From G963666935 sp963666935 (GTDB lineage: Bacteria > Bacillota > Clostridia > Christensenellales > CAG-138), in contig OY762936.1 of the NCBI GenBank assembly GCA_963666935.1, positions 1,178,001 through 1,242,000 of the forward strand: DNA of 64,000 nucleotides. The letters are read 5' to 3'. Both the position numbers and the translations under genes were made by a program. Every line of letters starts with the position of its first letter. Position 1 is the first letter of the stretch. The notes beneath the pieces are model-generated. The model made no database searches. It worked only from the letters and a program-made list of their open reading frames with translations, and was not told the origin of the DNA. Positions 52,846 through 60,198 of the stretch are shown one piece after another.

Positions 52846-53976
52846 ATGAAAAAATTACTCTCATCGATCCTTATGTTAGGGGTTGTGTTCTCAAGCATTT
52901 CAGGATGTGCTGTTCAGCCCGCCAATTCAGTGGCGGGCAGTGGATGGGAGCCGCAGGACAGCATGGAATTGCAGTACGCTCAAAATTTTAGCGTGGACTA
53001 TTTTGAAGGCGGCTACAAACTGATTTCCATTTGTGACGGCAGCCGGTTTTTATTGGTGCCCGAAGGAATGGAGGCGCCAAAGGGCATAGATTCGGATATT
53101 ACGGTACTGTATCAGCCTGTGGATCATATCTACATGGCGGCCACATCTGCCATGTGTCTGTTCGACGCGGTGAATTGTCTTAGCAGCATCAGCTTGTCCG
53201 GAACGAAGGCGGAGGGTTGGTATAACCACAACGCCCAGGTGGCAATGGAGAAAGGCACCATTCGGTTTGCTGGAAAATACAGTGAGCCGGATTATGAGCT
53301 TATTCTTTCAGATGGCTGCAAGCTGGCAGTGGAATCCACTATGATTGAACGCGCGCCAGAGGTAAAAGAAAAACTCATGGAATTGGGAATCCCGGTTTTT
53401 GTGGATCAGTCGAGTTACGAGCCCCACCCTTTAGGACACACGGAATGGATCAAGCTATATGCCGCGCTCTTCAATAAGGAGGCTGTAGCGCAGGAGCTTT
53501 TTGATGAGCAGGTTGCCTTTTTGAAGGAGATCGCGAATATGGAACCCACAGGGAAACCCGTTGCTTTTTTCTATATCAACACTTCCGGCAACGCCATTGT
53601 GAGAAGGCCCGGCGATTATGTAACCAAGATGATTGAGCTGGCGGGTGGAGATTCTGTTTTTGACGACGCAGGTGATTCTCAAAGCGATTCGACCACCCTT
53701 GAAATGGAGGCGTTTTATGCCGTCGCAAAGGACGCTGACTTCATAATATATAACTGCACTGTAGGGGGAGAATTGGAAACTATTAACGAGTTGGTTTCGA
53801 AGAACGCATTGTTAAAGGATTTCAAAGCGGTCCAGAGAGGAAACGTCTGGTGTACGAGGCAAAACTTGTTTCAGGAAACAACCCGGTTGGGCCAAATGAT
53901 ACTGGACATCAACCGTATGCTCACAGTCCCGGATCCATCCCTGACCAAGTTTGTATTTTTATACAAGCTACAATAA
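52846..53976 (+). CDS. ABC transporter substrate-binding lipoprotein, BtuF/FhuD type
   Basis: Extracytoplasmic binding protein of 376 residues from ATG 52846 (AGAAGGAAAC upstream). The signal MKKLLSSILMLGVVFSSISGC has its lipobox Cys at 21. The fold is the helical-backbone class III type (DCKLAVESTMIERAPEVKEKL-like segment, LGHTEWIKLYAALFNKE). With the FecCD permease and ATPase downstream and the riboswitch upstream it probably takes up cobalamin or another corrinoid; cobalt chelate or heme cannot be excluded. Confidence 0.87.
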   Translation: MKKLLSSILMLGVVFSSISGCAVQPANSVAGSGWEPQDSMELQYAQNFSVDYFEGGYKLISICDGSRFLLVPEGMEAPKGIDSDITVLYQPVDHIYMAATSAMCLFDAVNCLSSISLSGTKAEGWYNHNAQVAMEKGTIRFAGKYSEPDYELILSDGCKLAVESTMIERAPEVKEKLMELGIPVFVDQSSYEPHPLGHTEWIKLYAALFNKEAVAQELFDEQVAFLKEIANMEPTGKPVAFFYINTSGNAIVRRPGDYVTKMIELAGGDSVFDDAGDSQSDSTTLEMEAFYAVAKDADFIIYNCTVGGELETINELVSKNALLKDFKAVQRGNVWCTRQNLFQETTRLGQMILDINRMLTVPDPSLTKFVFLYKLQ

Positions 53977-53994
53977 TCTGGAAAGGGCTGCGCC

Positions 53995-55020
53995 ATGGAA
54001 ACCTGTGAAAAAAAACGCCTAATGCGGTTTGGACTCGTTTGTGCTCTGCTTGTGGCGGCGCTTCTATTGTTGATCTGTCTGAATATCAGATTGGGCAGCA
54101 TTAAGGCGTCTGCTTCCGATATCGTTGGAATTCTCTTTGGCGGGGATGATGCCGATACGCTGTTTAACGTGATCTGGAAGATTCGGCTTCCACGCATATT
54201 TGAAGGAATTCTACTGGGCGGTGCATTGGCGCTTTCGGGGTTTTTATTGCAGACATTTTTTAATAATCCCATCGCTGGGCCTTATGTGCTGGGTATATCT
54301 TCCGGCGCAAAGCTAATGGTGGCGGTAACTACAGTGCTGATGGTTGGAAGCCGCAAAAGCGTAAGCTCGGCCCTGCTGATCGTTGCGGCCTTTACGGGAG
54401 CGATGCTCTCTATGGGCCTCGTCATGCTCATGGCACGCAGGGCATCGCGTTCTTCTCGGCTCATCGTGGGTGGGGTGATGATCAGCTATATTTGCGCTGC
54501 CATCACTGACATTATTGTAACCTTTGCGGACGACGCAAGCATCATCAACCTGTATAGTTGGTCTCGGGGCAGCTTTTCAGGAGCATCTTGGGATGATGTG
54601 GCTGTGATGGCTATTGTTGTGCTAGACACTGCGTTTATCGTGTTCCTCCTTTCCAAGCCCATCGGGGCATATCAACTGGGAGAAAACTACGCGCAGAACA
54701 TGGGGGTTAATGTTAGGGCATTTCGTGCGGTGCTGGTGCTGCTTTCCAGCCTACTCTCCGCTTGCGTTACCGCGTTCGCGGGGCCCATTTCCTTTGTGGG
54801 AATCGCCGTACCCCATCTTATGAAAGCCCTTCTAAAAACCTCCAGACCGCTACTGGTGATTCCCGCCTGCTTTCTGGGTGGCGCTGTTTTCTGTCTCATG
54901 TGTGATTTGCTGGCCAGAACCGTGTTTTCGCCACTGGAGCTTTCTATCAGCTCGGTCACCGCGCTGTTTGGGGCACCGGTGGTGATTGTCGTGATGATCC
55001 GAAAACGCACGAGGGAATGA
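53995..55020 (+). CDS. FecCD-family ABC permease, BtuC type
   Basis: Membrane permease of 341 residues with about nine to ten TM helices. FecCD motifs: RLPRIFEGILLGGALALSG, NPIAGPYVLGISSGAKL and the ATPase-contacting GPISFVGIAVPHLMK. It starts 18 bp after the binding-protein gene and overlaps the ATPase gene by four bases. Confidence 0.93.
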   Translation: METCEKKRLMRFGLVCALLVAALLLLICLNIRLGSIKASASDIVGILFGGDDADTLFNVIWKIRLPRIFEGILLGGALALSGFLLQTFFNNPIAGPYVLGISSGAKLMVAVTTVLMVGSRKSVSSALLIVAAFTGAMLSMGLVMLMARRASRSSRLIVGGVMISYICAAITDIIVTFADDASIINLYSWSRGSFSGASWDDVAVMAIVVLDTAFIVFLLSKPIGAYQLGENYAQNMGVNVRAFRAVLVLLSSLLSACVTAFAGPISFVGIAVPHLMKALLKTSRPLLVIPACFLGGAVFCLMCDLLARTVFSPLELSISSVTALFGAPVVIVVMIRKRTRE

Positions 55021-56135
55021 ACATGGATTACTTTTTCTCTACAAAACAGCTGGCTGTGGGGTATGAGGGCAAGCCGCTAATCCGGGATATCGAGATACGC
55101 CTGCAAAAGGGCCGCATTCTCACGCTCATTGGCCCGAATGGGTCGGGCAAATCCACCATACTCAAAACCATTGCGAAATACCTTCAAAGCATCTATGGAG
55201 CGGTCTTCATCGACGGCCGTTCCGTCGGCGGCATGACGGAAAAGGATTTATCCCGAAAGCTGTCTGTGGTGCTCACCCAGCGGCCGAAAACGGAGCTGAT
55301 GACCTGTGAGGCAGTGGTAGAAACCGGACGCTATCCCTACACGGGATGGCTGGGGATTCTTTCTTCTAAAGATAAGGCGCAGGTGCGGTCGGCCATGGAG
55401 TCGGTGGACGCATGGGAATTGCGACGACAGGACTTTATGCAGGTCAGCGACGGACAGCGGCAGCGGGTGCTTTTAGCGCGCGCCATCTGTCAGCAGCCGC
55501 AAATCATCTTGCTGGACGAGCCCACATCTTTTCTCGATATCCACTACCAACTGGAATTCTTGGGGACCCTGCGGGATATGGCCAGGGAATGGGGCATCGC
55601 TGTGATTTTATCTCTGCACGAGTTGCAGCTTGCCCAGCGGATTACAGACGACGTACTGTGTGTGAAAGGAGAGACTGTCACCCATTACGGTAGCGCCCGG
55701 GAGATTTTTAAGCGGGAGTTGATCCGAGAATTGTATGGTTTAAAGGATGGAAGCTACAATCCCCTTTTCGGTAGCCTAGAAATGAAGCGTACGGAAGGGA
55801 TACCACGCCTTTTTGTCATCGCAGGTGGCGGCACGGGGATCGAGGCCTATCGGGTACTGCAAAGAGAGCGGATTCCATTTATAACCGGTATCTTGCATGA
55901 AAATGATGTGGATTACCAAGTTGCGGGGGATCTTGCCAATGAAGTGGTGATGGAACACAGCTTTGTGCGCATCACAGATGCTGTTTATCATAATGCCGTG
56001 GAAAAGCTTAAAGGCTGCAATGAGGTTCTGAATTGCCTGAGCGAGTATGGGGAGATCAATGGAAAAAACAGGGACCTGTTTGAAGCGGCAAAAGCCATGG
56101 GCTGTAGGATCGTAGAAATTGAAGAATTTACTTAA
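55017..56135 (+). CDS. ABC ATPase, BtuD/FecE type, with C-terminal Rossmann-like extension
   Basis: ATPase of 372 residues. Residues 1-255 are a standard FecE-type domain: Walker A GPNGSGKST, signature VSDGQRQRVLLARA, Walker B IILLDEPTSFLD. Residues about 262-372 form an extra domain beginning PRLFVIAGGGTGIEAYRVLQ, whose glycine-rich strand-loop-helix resembles a nucleotide-binding fold, and ending RIVEIEEF. Its role is unknown. ATG 55017 overlaps the permease stop; a second Met lies at 55023. Confidence 0.9.
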   Translation: MNMDYFFSTKQLAVGYEGKPLIRDIEIRLQKGRILTLIGPNGSGKSTILKTIAKYLQSIYGAVFIDGRSVGGMTEKDLSRKLSVVLTQRPKTELMTCEAVVETGRYPYTGWLGILSSKDKAQVRSAMESVDAWELRRQDFMQVSDGQRQRVLLARAICQQPQIILLDEPTSFLDIHYQLEFLGTLRDMAREWGIAVILSLHELQLAQRITDDVLCVKGETVTHYGSAREIFKRELIRELYGLKDGSYNPLFGSLEMKRTEGIPRLFVIAGGGTGIEAYRVLQRERIPFITGILHENDVDYQVAGDLANEVVMEHSFVRITDAVYHNAVEKLKGCNEVLNCLSEYGEINGKNRDLFEAAKAMGCRIVEIEEFT

Positions 56136-56388
56136 GCGTGCGCATTGGGTGCCCTTAGAAATGCAGGGACATGGCTATGTGTTTCTGCATGCACGTTTAT
56201 ATCAATTCCAATTTAACAAAGAATTCTGGAACAAGCCAATAAGGGATGCTGTTAGAAAACGGCACGCTTGGGGTTTTTATTTTTCCAAACTATTTTTTTT
56301 GAGGGGATCGTTTCGATGCAAAACAGGTCGAAAAGGGCTACACATCTAGCTTTTATACGCTTGTGTGAACCGTTAGTGGGTTTAGGGG

Positions 56389-56469
56389 GTGTTCAGAGCA
56401 CTTGGCCTTAAGCCCAACACATTCTATAAGCTTGTAAAGGAATATGAGTTGGAAACTGGCGGCGCATAA
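56389..56469 (+). pseudogene. C-terminal fragment of a resolvase-like gene
   Basis: The frame reads FRALGLKPNTFYKLVKEYEL and stops at 56467. This resembles the helix-turn-helix end of serine resolvases (GISRxTFYRKLKEYE). No catalytic domain remains upstream. Confidence 0.4.
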
Positions 56470-56528
56470 AGCATGAGCTCATTTTTGAGCACTTTTCATA
56501 GGATGCTCTATATATAGAGTATAGCAAT

Positions 56529-56636
56529 ATAGAGTATAGCAGACATGCATGGAAGGACTAAGCAATATTGTCCATTACATGCATGTGGTGCCACGAATAT
56601 TATAGTAACCTGTAAATAACCCCGCCAGGAGGCTGG
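56529..56636 (+). repeat. Dispersed hairpin repeat, copy 1
   Basis: About 95-108 bp almost identical to 62231-62339. It contains ACATGCATG and its perfect inverse CATGCATGT enclosing GGACTAAGCAATATTGTCC, then a short GTGGTGCCAC hairpin and AATATTATAGTAACC. It has no coding potential. Confidence 0.85.
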
Positions 56637-56754
56637 AACCCCCCCGCAATTCTTAAGAAGTCACAAAAGTGCTCGTACTCACGCATTATGCGATCTAAAC
56701 CGACAGCCAGCCCTATACGAACCTAAAAGTACCCAGCTAGTCTCCAACTCTGAG

Positions 56755-56789
56755 GACCGAAGGTTCGAATTCTTTCAGACACACCACAA
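56755..56789 (+). other. 3' fragment of a tRNA gene (possible attachment-site remnant)
   Basis: GAAGG-TTCGAAT-TCTTT forms a T arm, followed by CAGACAC as the 3' acceptor strand, discriminator A and CCA. No matching 5' acceptor (GTGTCTG) lies upstream, so only the 3' part remains, as in the attachment site of an element that uses a tRNA gene. Confidence 0.45.
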
Positions 56790-56833
56790 GCTTCCGAAAA
56801 CATGCTGTTTTCGGAAGTTTGTGTTTTTGTTGA
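56786..56833 (+). terminator. Terminator after the tRNA fragment
   Basis: 17-bp stem ACAAGCTTCCGAAAACA / TGTTTTCGGAAGTTTGT (one G-T), loop TGC, followed by GTTTTTG. Confidence 0.85.
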
Positions 56834-56993
56834 AATCCCTCATGATGGCCACTATACCACATTTACCACATTGTTATCAGGAAATAGGCAGATCTTCAGA
56901 TATAAGTTTATCGATTTGCAAAAGTCAAGCAGTTGAATAAGGGCAGACGTATTATTCATAAAACTAAGCAGGTGACAGCGGGGGAGTATATTG

Positions 56994-57176
56994 ATGGAAG
57001 GCAATGATCGACTCGATGCGCTGATAGAGGTCTTGAGCTGCATAACCGCAGCGACTAAGGCAGAGGCAGAGCAACTCATATTGGAATACGGCAAGATACC
57101 CTCTTTTGAAAGCTTTATTGAAAGAGCTAAAAGTGAAGTAGAGGTTCTCTGTGCTATGCAAAACCAGCGGGAGTAA
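56994..57176 (+). CDS. Small acidic protein of unknown function
   Basis: A 60-residue ORF from ATG 56994 with GGGGGA upstream. It is entirely helical in composition (DALIEVLSCITAATKAEAEQ ... FIERAKSEVEVLC) with no membrane segment. It ends 40 bp before the first ECF-type promoter. No family recognised; it could be a real small gene or a chance frame. Confidence 0.4.
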   Translation: MEGNDRLDALIEVLSCITAATKAEAEQLILEYGKIPSFESFIERAKSEVEVLCAMQNQRE

Positions 57177-57215
57177 CTTCACTGGTTTTTAATAATATAA
57201 AAACTTTAAAAAACA

Positions 57216-57247
57216 TGACAGATTTTCCAATTTGTATGTGTCATAAT
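57216..57247 (+). promoter_or_regulatory. ECF-type promoter P1 of the sigma gene
   Basis: TGACAG-ATTTT..., 17-bp spacer, TGTCATAAT. Spacing to any sigma-A -10 is 21 bp, so it does not fit the housekeeping consensus. It matches the other promoters of this locus. Confidence 0.65.
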
Positions 57248-57285
57248 AAAAGAAATCAATTCTCATTTTTTGGGATTTATTTTGC

Positions 57286-57318
57286 TGACAGATTTTTTGC
57301 TGCTGTGGTGTCTATAAT
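57286..57318 (+). promoter_or_regulatory. ECF-type promoter P2 of the sigma gene
   Basis: TGACAG-ATTTT..., 17-bp spacer, TGTCTATAAT, exactly 70 bp after P1. The predicted start site is about 55 nt before the Shine-Dalgarno of the sigma gene. Confidence 0.7.
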
Positions 57319-57391
57319 AGTAACGGAAAAACCGCTGGAATCCATTATGCCCCGCATAGCATCAAACAAGCATAAACCGGAGGGCATTTAC

Positions 57392-57916
57392 TTGGATAAG
57401 GAAACGATTCTCGAGTATTTTGAGAGAGAGTATCGCAGTTTGCTAAAATTGGCGGTCATGATGGTGAAGGATGTGGATGCAGCGCAGGATGTACTGCACA
57501 ATGTTGCGGTGGTTTTGCTGAAAAAGCAGTATGAGCTTGAGGATGTGGAGAATTATCCTGCGTTTCTGGCAGTATGCATTCGTCGGGCCGCGTTAAACTA
57601 CTTCCGCAAGAATGCGCGCTATGATGTTCAAGATCCCGACGTTTTGGCCGAGATATGCGTACATCCGGAATCGTATGCCTGTTACGACTATGTGGAGTGG
57701 GTTGTTTCCTTAGAGAAATGTCTAACAAGCTTTAGCCCGGAAATGCGCAAGGCGTTTGTGGAGCACTATTTGGACAACATGCCAATCGAGATTATTTCCG
57801 AAAGACTGGGGATTACGGCGAATGCGCTGTCTCTCCGTTTTATGAGAATGCGTGAGACCCTTGCAGGTGACTCTCCCCGCATGCTGCGGCATTTGAATAT
57901 CATTGCTCTGCTATGA
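57392..57916 (+). CDS. ECF-type RNA polymerase sigma factor
   Basis: Sigma-70-family factor of 174 residues from TTG 57392, which has GGAGGG 7 nt upstream (ATG 57347 in frame has none). Region 2 is FEREYRSLLKLAVMMVKDVDAAQDVLHN through FLAVCIRRAALNYFRKNAR; region 4 is LTSFSPEMRKAFVEHYLDNMPIEIISERLGI. Two near-identical promoters of the locus-specific motif lie upstream, suggesting positive autoregulation. The stop overlaps the start of the putative anti-sigma gene. Confidence 0.85.
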   Translation: MDKETILEYFEREYRSLLKLAVMMVKDVDAAQDVLHNVAVVLLKKQYELEDVENYPAFLAVCIRRAALNYFRKNARYDVQDPDVLAEICVHPESYACYDYVEWVVSLEKCLTSFSPEMRKAFVEHYLDNMPIEIISERLGITANALSLRFMRMRETLAGDSPRMLRHLNIIALL

Positions 57917-58782
57917 GCGGATGGGGAATTATGATAAGCTTTTTGAAAGAGAAAATCGAATGGCATCGCATGAAGATGGTTGCGTTTGACCATCCGTATT
58001 TTGATATCAAAAAACATGCCTTATCTGAGCGTGCCGCGGAGCAGCTTTTGCGGGAACATCGGGTCCTCGATGTAAAAGAAGTTTTGCGCAGGGCGCGAAT
58101 TGAATGCGGCATTCCTCAGCCTACCGGTGCGGAGGGCAATCACGATCCATATATTGATTGGCTTCAGCAGACGCATCAGCCAATATTCCTGTTCCGCAGA
58201 TTCGCGATTGTCGTGATAGCGGCATTGTTGCTAGCCGGCTTTTTAACCTTAACAAAACCGGGAATCGCATTGGCACAGGAGCTTTATGAAGTTATTGTCA
58301 GTGTAGTTGACGGTACGCTGAGGGCTCAAAATCGAGGGATACCGGAGGAGGTTGATCCAATTGACTTCTCAAAGCTGCCCGCTGAATTCTCCAGCATGGA
58401 AGAGATTGCGCAGCTTACGGGGAGAGTGATCTTTGTTCCGGCGGAGGGCGACGGTATGCTGATTGGGTTTTCAACGACTCTCATGAATTCGGAGATGATG
58501 GCAATCAGTTCGAACTATATACGGGAGGATGGAACATCTTACCGCATTGCTCAAACAATCTATAACAGCGATACGTATTGGGCTGATGCAAGCAGTTCGG
58601 TGACGGATGAAATGATGATACTCTCTCTTCCAGTGGGTATCACTGTTTACTTGAGCCAAATGGAGGATGGAACGGTCTATGCTGCCGCCTTCGACGTAGG
58701 CTATGACCTGAACATAGCCAGTACGGATCTAACGCTGGAAGAATTGCAGGAGCTGGTGAAAGGAATCCAACTGATTGGATAA
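57913..58782 (+). CDS. Putative membrane anti-sigma factor (DUF4367-like)
   Basis: Single-pass membrane protein of 289 residues. A cytoplasmic N-terminal part of about 90 residues, one TM helix (about 95-116, FAIVVIAALLLAGFLTL), then an extracytoplasmic domain of about 170 residues resembling DUF4367 (FSSMEEIAQLTGRVIFVPAEG ... LTLEELQELVKGI). ATG 57913 overlaps the sigma stop (ATGA), the standard arrangement for a sigma/anti-sigma pair; ATG 57931 is an alternative. No zinc anti-sigma HxxxCxxC motif is seen. Confidence 0.78.
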   Translation: MSGWGIMISFLKEKIEWHRMKMVAFDHPYFDIKKHALSERAAEQLLREHRVLDVKEVLRRARIECGIPQPTGAEGNHDPYIDWLQQTHQPIFLFRRFAIVVIAALLLAGFLTLTKPGIALAQELYEVIVSVVDGTLRAQNRGIPEEVDPIDFSKLPAEFSSMEEIAQLTGRVIFVPAEGDGMLIGFSTTLMNSEMMAISSNYIREDGTSYRIAQTIYNSDTYWADASSSVTDEMMILSLPVGITVYLSQMEDGTVYAAAFDVGYDLNIASTDLTLEELQELVKGIQLIG

Positions 58783-58794
58783 GAGTTATAAAAC

Positions 58795-58833
58795 GCATAA
58801 GGCGATAAGGCCGTTGGCCTTATCGCCTTATGC
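58795..58833. terminator. Strong bidirectional terminator
   Basis: Perfect 18-bp stem GCATAAGGCGATAAGGCC / GGCCTTATCGCCTTATGC with a GTT loop. It separates the convergent anti-sigma gene and the minus-strand secreted protein gene; TTTTAT follows on the minus strand. Confidence 0.88.
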
Positions 58834-58847
58834 TTAGCTCTAATCGA

Positions 58848-59270
58848 TTAAGCAATCCATTGGGCTGAAGTTTCGGATGTTACTGAATACGAAGTACCGT
58901 TCTTTTTTGAATAGTGGGCGCCGGTAACCTTATAATAGTGTCCGCCTCCAACTGTGTATGAACTCGCTACTGATACAAAACTGGCATTTAGGGCCTCGTT
59001 ACTTGCCCGGGCAACGGCGTACCAGACCGACCCCCGCAGTTCCCACAGAATGACGGTGATTCGAATGATATCCTCTGTTTGCGCGGATGTGGAATAACCG
59101 GAATATGAAACCGTCCGTCCCGATACAGACATGGCAATAGAGCCGCTTGCCTGTCTGGTGGTTATTGGGGCGGCTGCGGTGAGGGGGGGTGCTGTGGCCG
59201 CTAACGCTGTTGAAGCAACCGACAAGCACAAAACAAGGGCCAATGCCAGACAAAAGATCCGCTTTTTCAT
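58848..59270 (-). CDS. Small secreted protein of unknown function
   Basis: Exported protein of 140 residues. The signal peptide MKKRIFCLALALVLCLSVAS ends near STALAA. The mature part is rich in Ser, Thr, Ala and Tyr (RTVSYSGYSTSAQ, VGGGHYYKVTGAHYSK), with a beta-rich look. GGAGGA precedes ATG 59270. An ECF-type promoter lies 45-76 bp upstream on the minus strand, so it is a likely member of the adjacent sigma regulon. It may belong to the small DUF6147-like group, but this is only an impression. Confidence 0.75.
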   Translation of the reverse strand: MKKRIFCLALALVLCLSVASTALAATAPPLTAAAPITTRQASGSIAMSVSGRTVSYSGYSTSAQTEDIIRITVILWELRGSVWYAVARASNEALNASFVSVASSYTVGGGHYYKVTGAHYSKKNGTSYSVTSETSAQWIA

Positions 59271-59314
59271 TAGTACATCCTCCGTTAATTTAGATTGTGG
59301 CTTTAACCACTTTT

Positions 59315-59346
59315 AATATGACATCCCAACATTGAAAAATCTTTCA
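59315..59346 (-). promoter_or_regulatory. ECF-type promoter of the secreted-protein gene
   Basis: Minus strand TGAAAG-ATTTTTCAA..., 17-bp spacer, TGTCATATT. It resembles sigma-gene promoter P1 (TGACAG-ATTTTCCAA ... TGTCATAAT) even inside the spacer. Confidence 0.65.
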
Positions 59347-59386
59347 TAAAAATCAAAAATATATTCTCGAGAATTTTAGGTAATTT

Positions 59387-59419
59387 TGAAAGATTACCTC
59401 TTTCTCCGCGTGTCTATTT
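59387..59419 (+). promoter_or_regulatory. ECF-type promoter of the small-ORF operon
   Basis: TGAAAG-ATTACC..., 18-bp spacer, TGTCTATTT, 42 bp before ATG 59461. Confidence 0.65.
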
Positions 59420-59460
59420 GCTAAGAACGAAGAGCCCAATGCCGGGAAGGAGGGATGCTT

Positions 59461-59589
59461 ATGATTGCGGACAAAGACTTTGTGGACCTTGAGTGGCTGG
59501 CCATCACTATACAGCGACGCAAAAGGATGAGAACAGTATATTTGTTTTTTATCTCAAAACTATACGAAGTCGGAAGGAGAAAATTATGA
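59461..59589 (+). CDS. 42-residue basic peptide, coupled to the next gene
   Basis: Short ORF from ATG 59461 with a strong GGAAGGAGGG upstream. It begins MIADKDFVDLEWLAITIQRR and ends SKLYEVGRRKL. The first half is acidic, the second basic with a hydrophobic patch (VYLFFIS). The stop overlaps the ATG of the secreted-protein gene (ATGA at 59586). It may be a real regulatory peptide or a translational coupler. No homologue recognised. Confidence 0.55.
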   Translation: MIADKDFVDLEWLAITIQRRKRMRTVYLFFISKLYEVGRRKL

Positions 59590-60107
59590 AAAAGACGCTA
59601 TCTTTGTTTGTCGTGGCATGTATGCTTTTAAGCATAACGCAATTAGCATTTGCTAAAGAAGCTGAGTATGGGCCGAGAGCGGAATCGTCATACAGCATTC
59701 CAATAAGTGAAAACGAGGAGAATGTTGAGGTTGTGTACGATAAAGTGTTAAGAGGTAATAACCCTCCCACTGAATCAACGACTCTGCCCTACACTCTGTC
59801 GGGGAATATACAAAACTATACATATGGATCAAAATATTTTAAGCCAAGCTCTATCGGGAAGATTCATACGCAGCTCACAGGTACAACCTATTATGCAGGA
59901 GATGTAAGGGTTATTATTGAATTGTATGATTCAGCGGGCAATTTCCAAACGGATTATGATTGCGGGAGAGATTACACATTTGATATGGGTATCAGTTGGT
60001 ATAATCTTAATCCGAATACCTACTACTATTACAAAGTGAGGATTACAAACAAAACTTTTACGAATGAATCCTTTAGATTTACGTTAAAATGTACAGCGCA
60101 AAACTGA
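59586..60107 (+). CDS. Secreted protein of unknown function
   Basis: Exported protein of 173 residues. The signal peptide MKKTLSLFVVACMLLSITQL ends near AFAKE. The mature part has a beta-sandwich-like pattern of alternating Tyr/Thr residues (TLSGNIQNYTYGSKYFKPSS, NPNTYYYYKVRITNKTF). GGAAGGAG precedes ATG 59586. It is transcribed from the ECF-type promoter at 59387 through the small ORF. Unknown family. Confidence 0.75.
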   Translation: MKKTLSLFVVACMLLSITQLAFAKEAEYGPRAESSYSIPISENEENVEVVYDKVLRGNNPPTESTTLPYTLSGNIQNYTYGSKYFKPSSIGKIHTQLTGTTYYAGDVRVIIELYDSAGNFQTDYDCGRDYTFDMGISWYNLNPNTYYYYKVRITNKTFTNESFRFTLKCTAQN

Positions 60108-60136
60108 TGACACTATTATAGCCTTCAACAATAGAT

Positions 60137-60167
60137 GGATAGGAGTAAAGATCCTTTACTCCTATCC
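60137..60167 (+). terminator. Hairpin after the secreted-protein gene
   Basis: Perfect 14-bp stem GGATAGGAGTAAAG / CTTTACTCCTATCC with an ATC loop. No T tract, so it may protect mRNA ends rather than terminate fully. Confidence 0.65.
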
Positions 60168-60198
60168 ACATACAAAATGAGCACGAAAGGAAAAAGAG

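Larger units (their letters stand above)
56136..56993. other. Gene-poor region with mobile-element debris
   Basis: About 860 bp without a complete gene. It holds a resolvase-end fragment, one copy of a dispersed hairpin repeat, a tRNA 3' fragment with its terminator, and frames broken by stops. Together it reads as the scar of an integrated element. Confidence 0.6.
59303..59443. repeat. Duplicated divergent-promoter cassette, copy 1
   Basis: About 140 bp that resembles 62913-63053 throughout (for example ATATGACA-CCCAA, AAATATATTCT, AATTTTAG-TAATTTTGAAAGATTA-CTCTTT). It carries an ECF-type promoter on each strand. Confidence 0.8.

Noticed and set aside
57242..57318. Sigma-A promoters before the sigma gene using CATAAT or TATAAT
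   Set aside because: The only -35-like TGACA boxes are 21-22 bp away, outside the 16-19 bp range. The ECF reading gives uniform spacing across sites.
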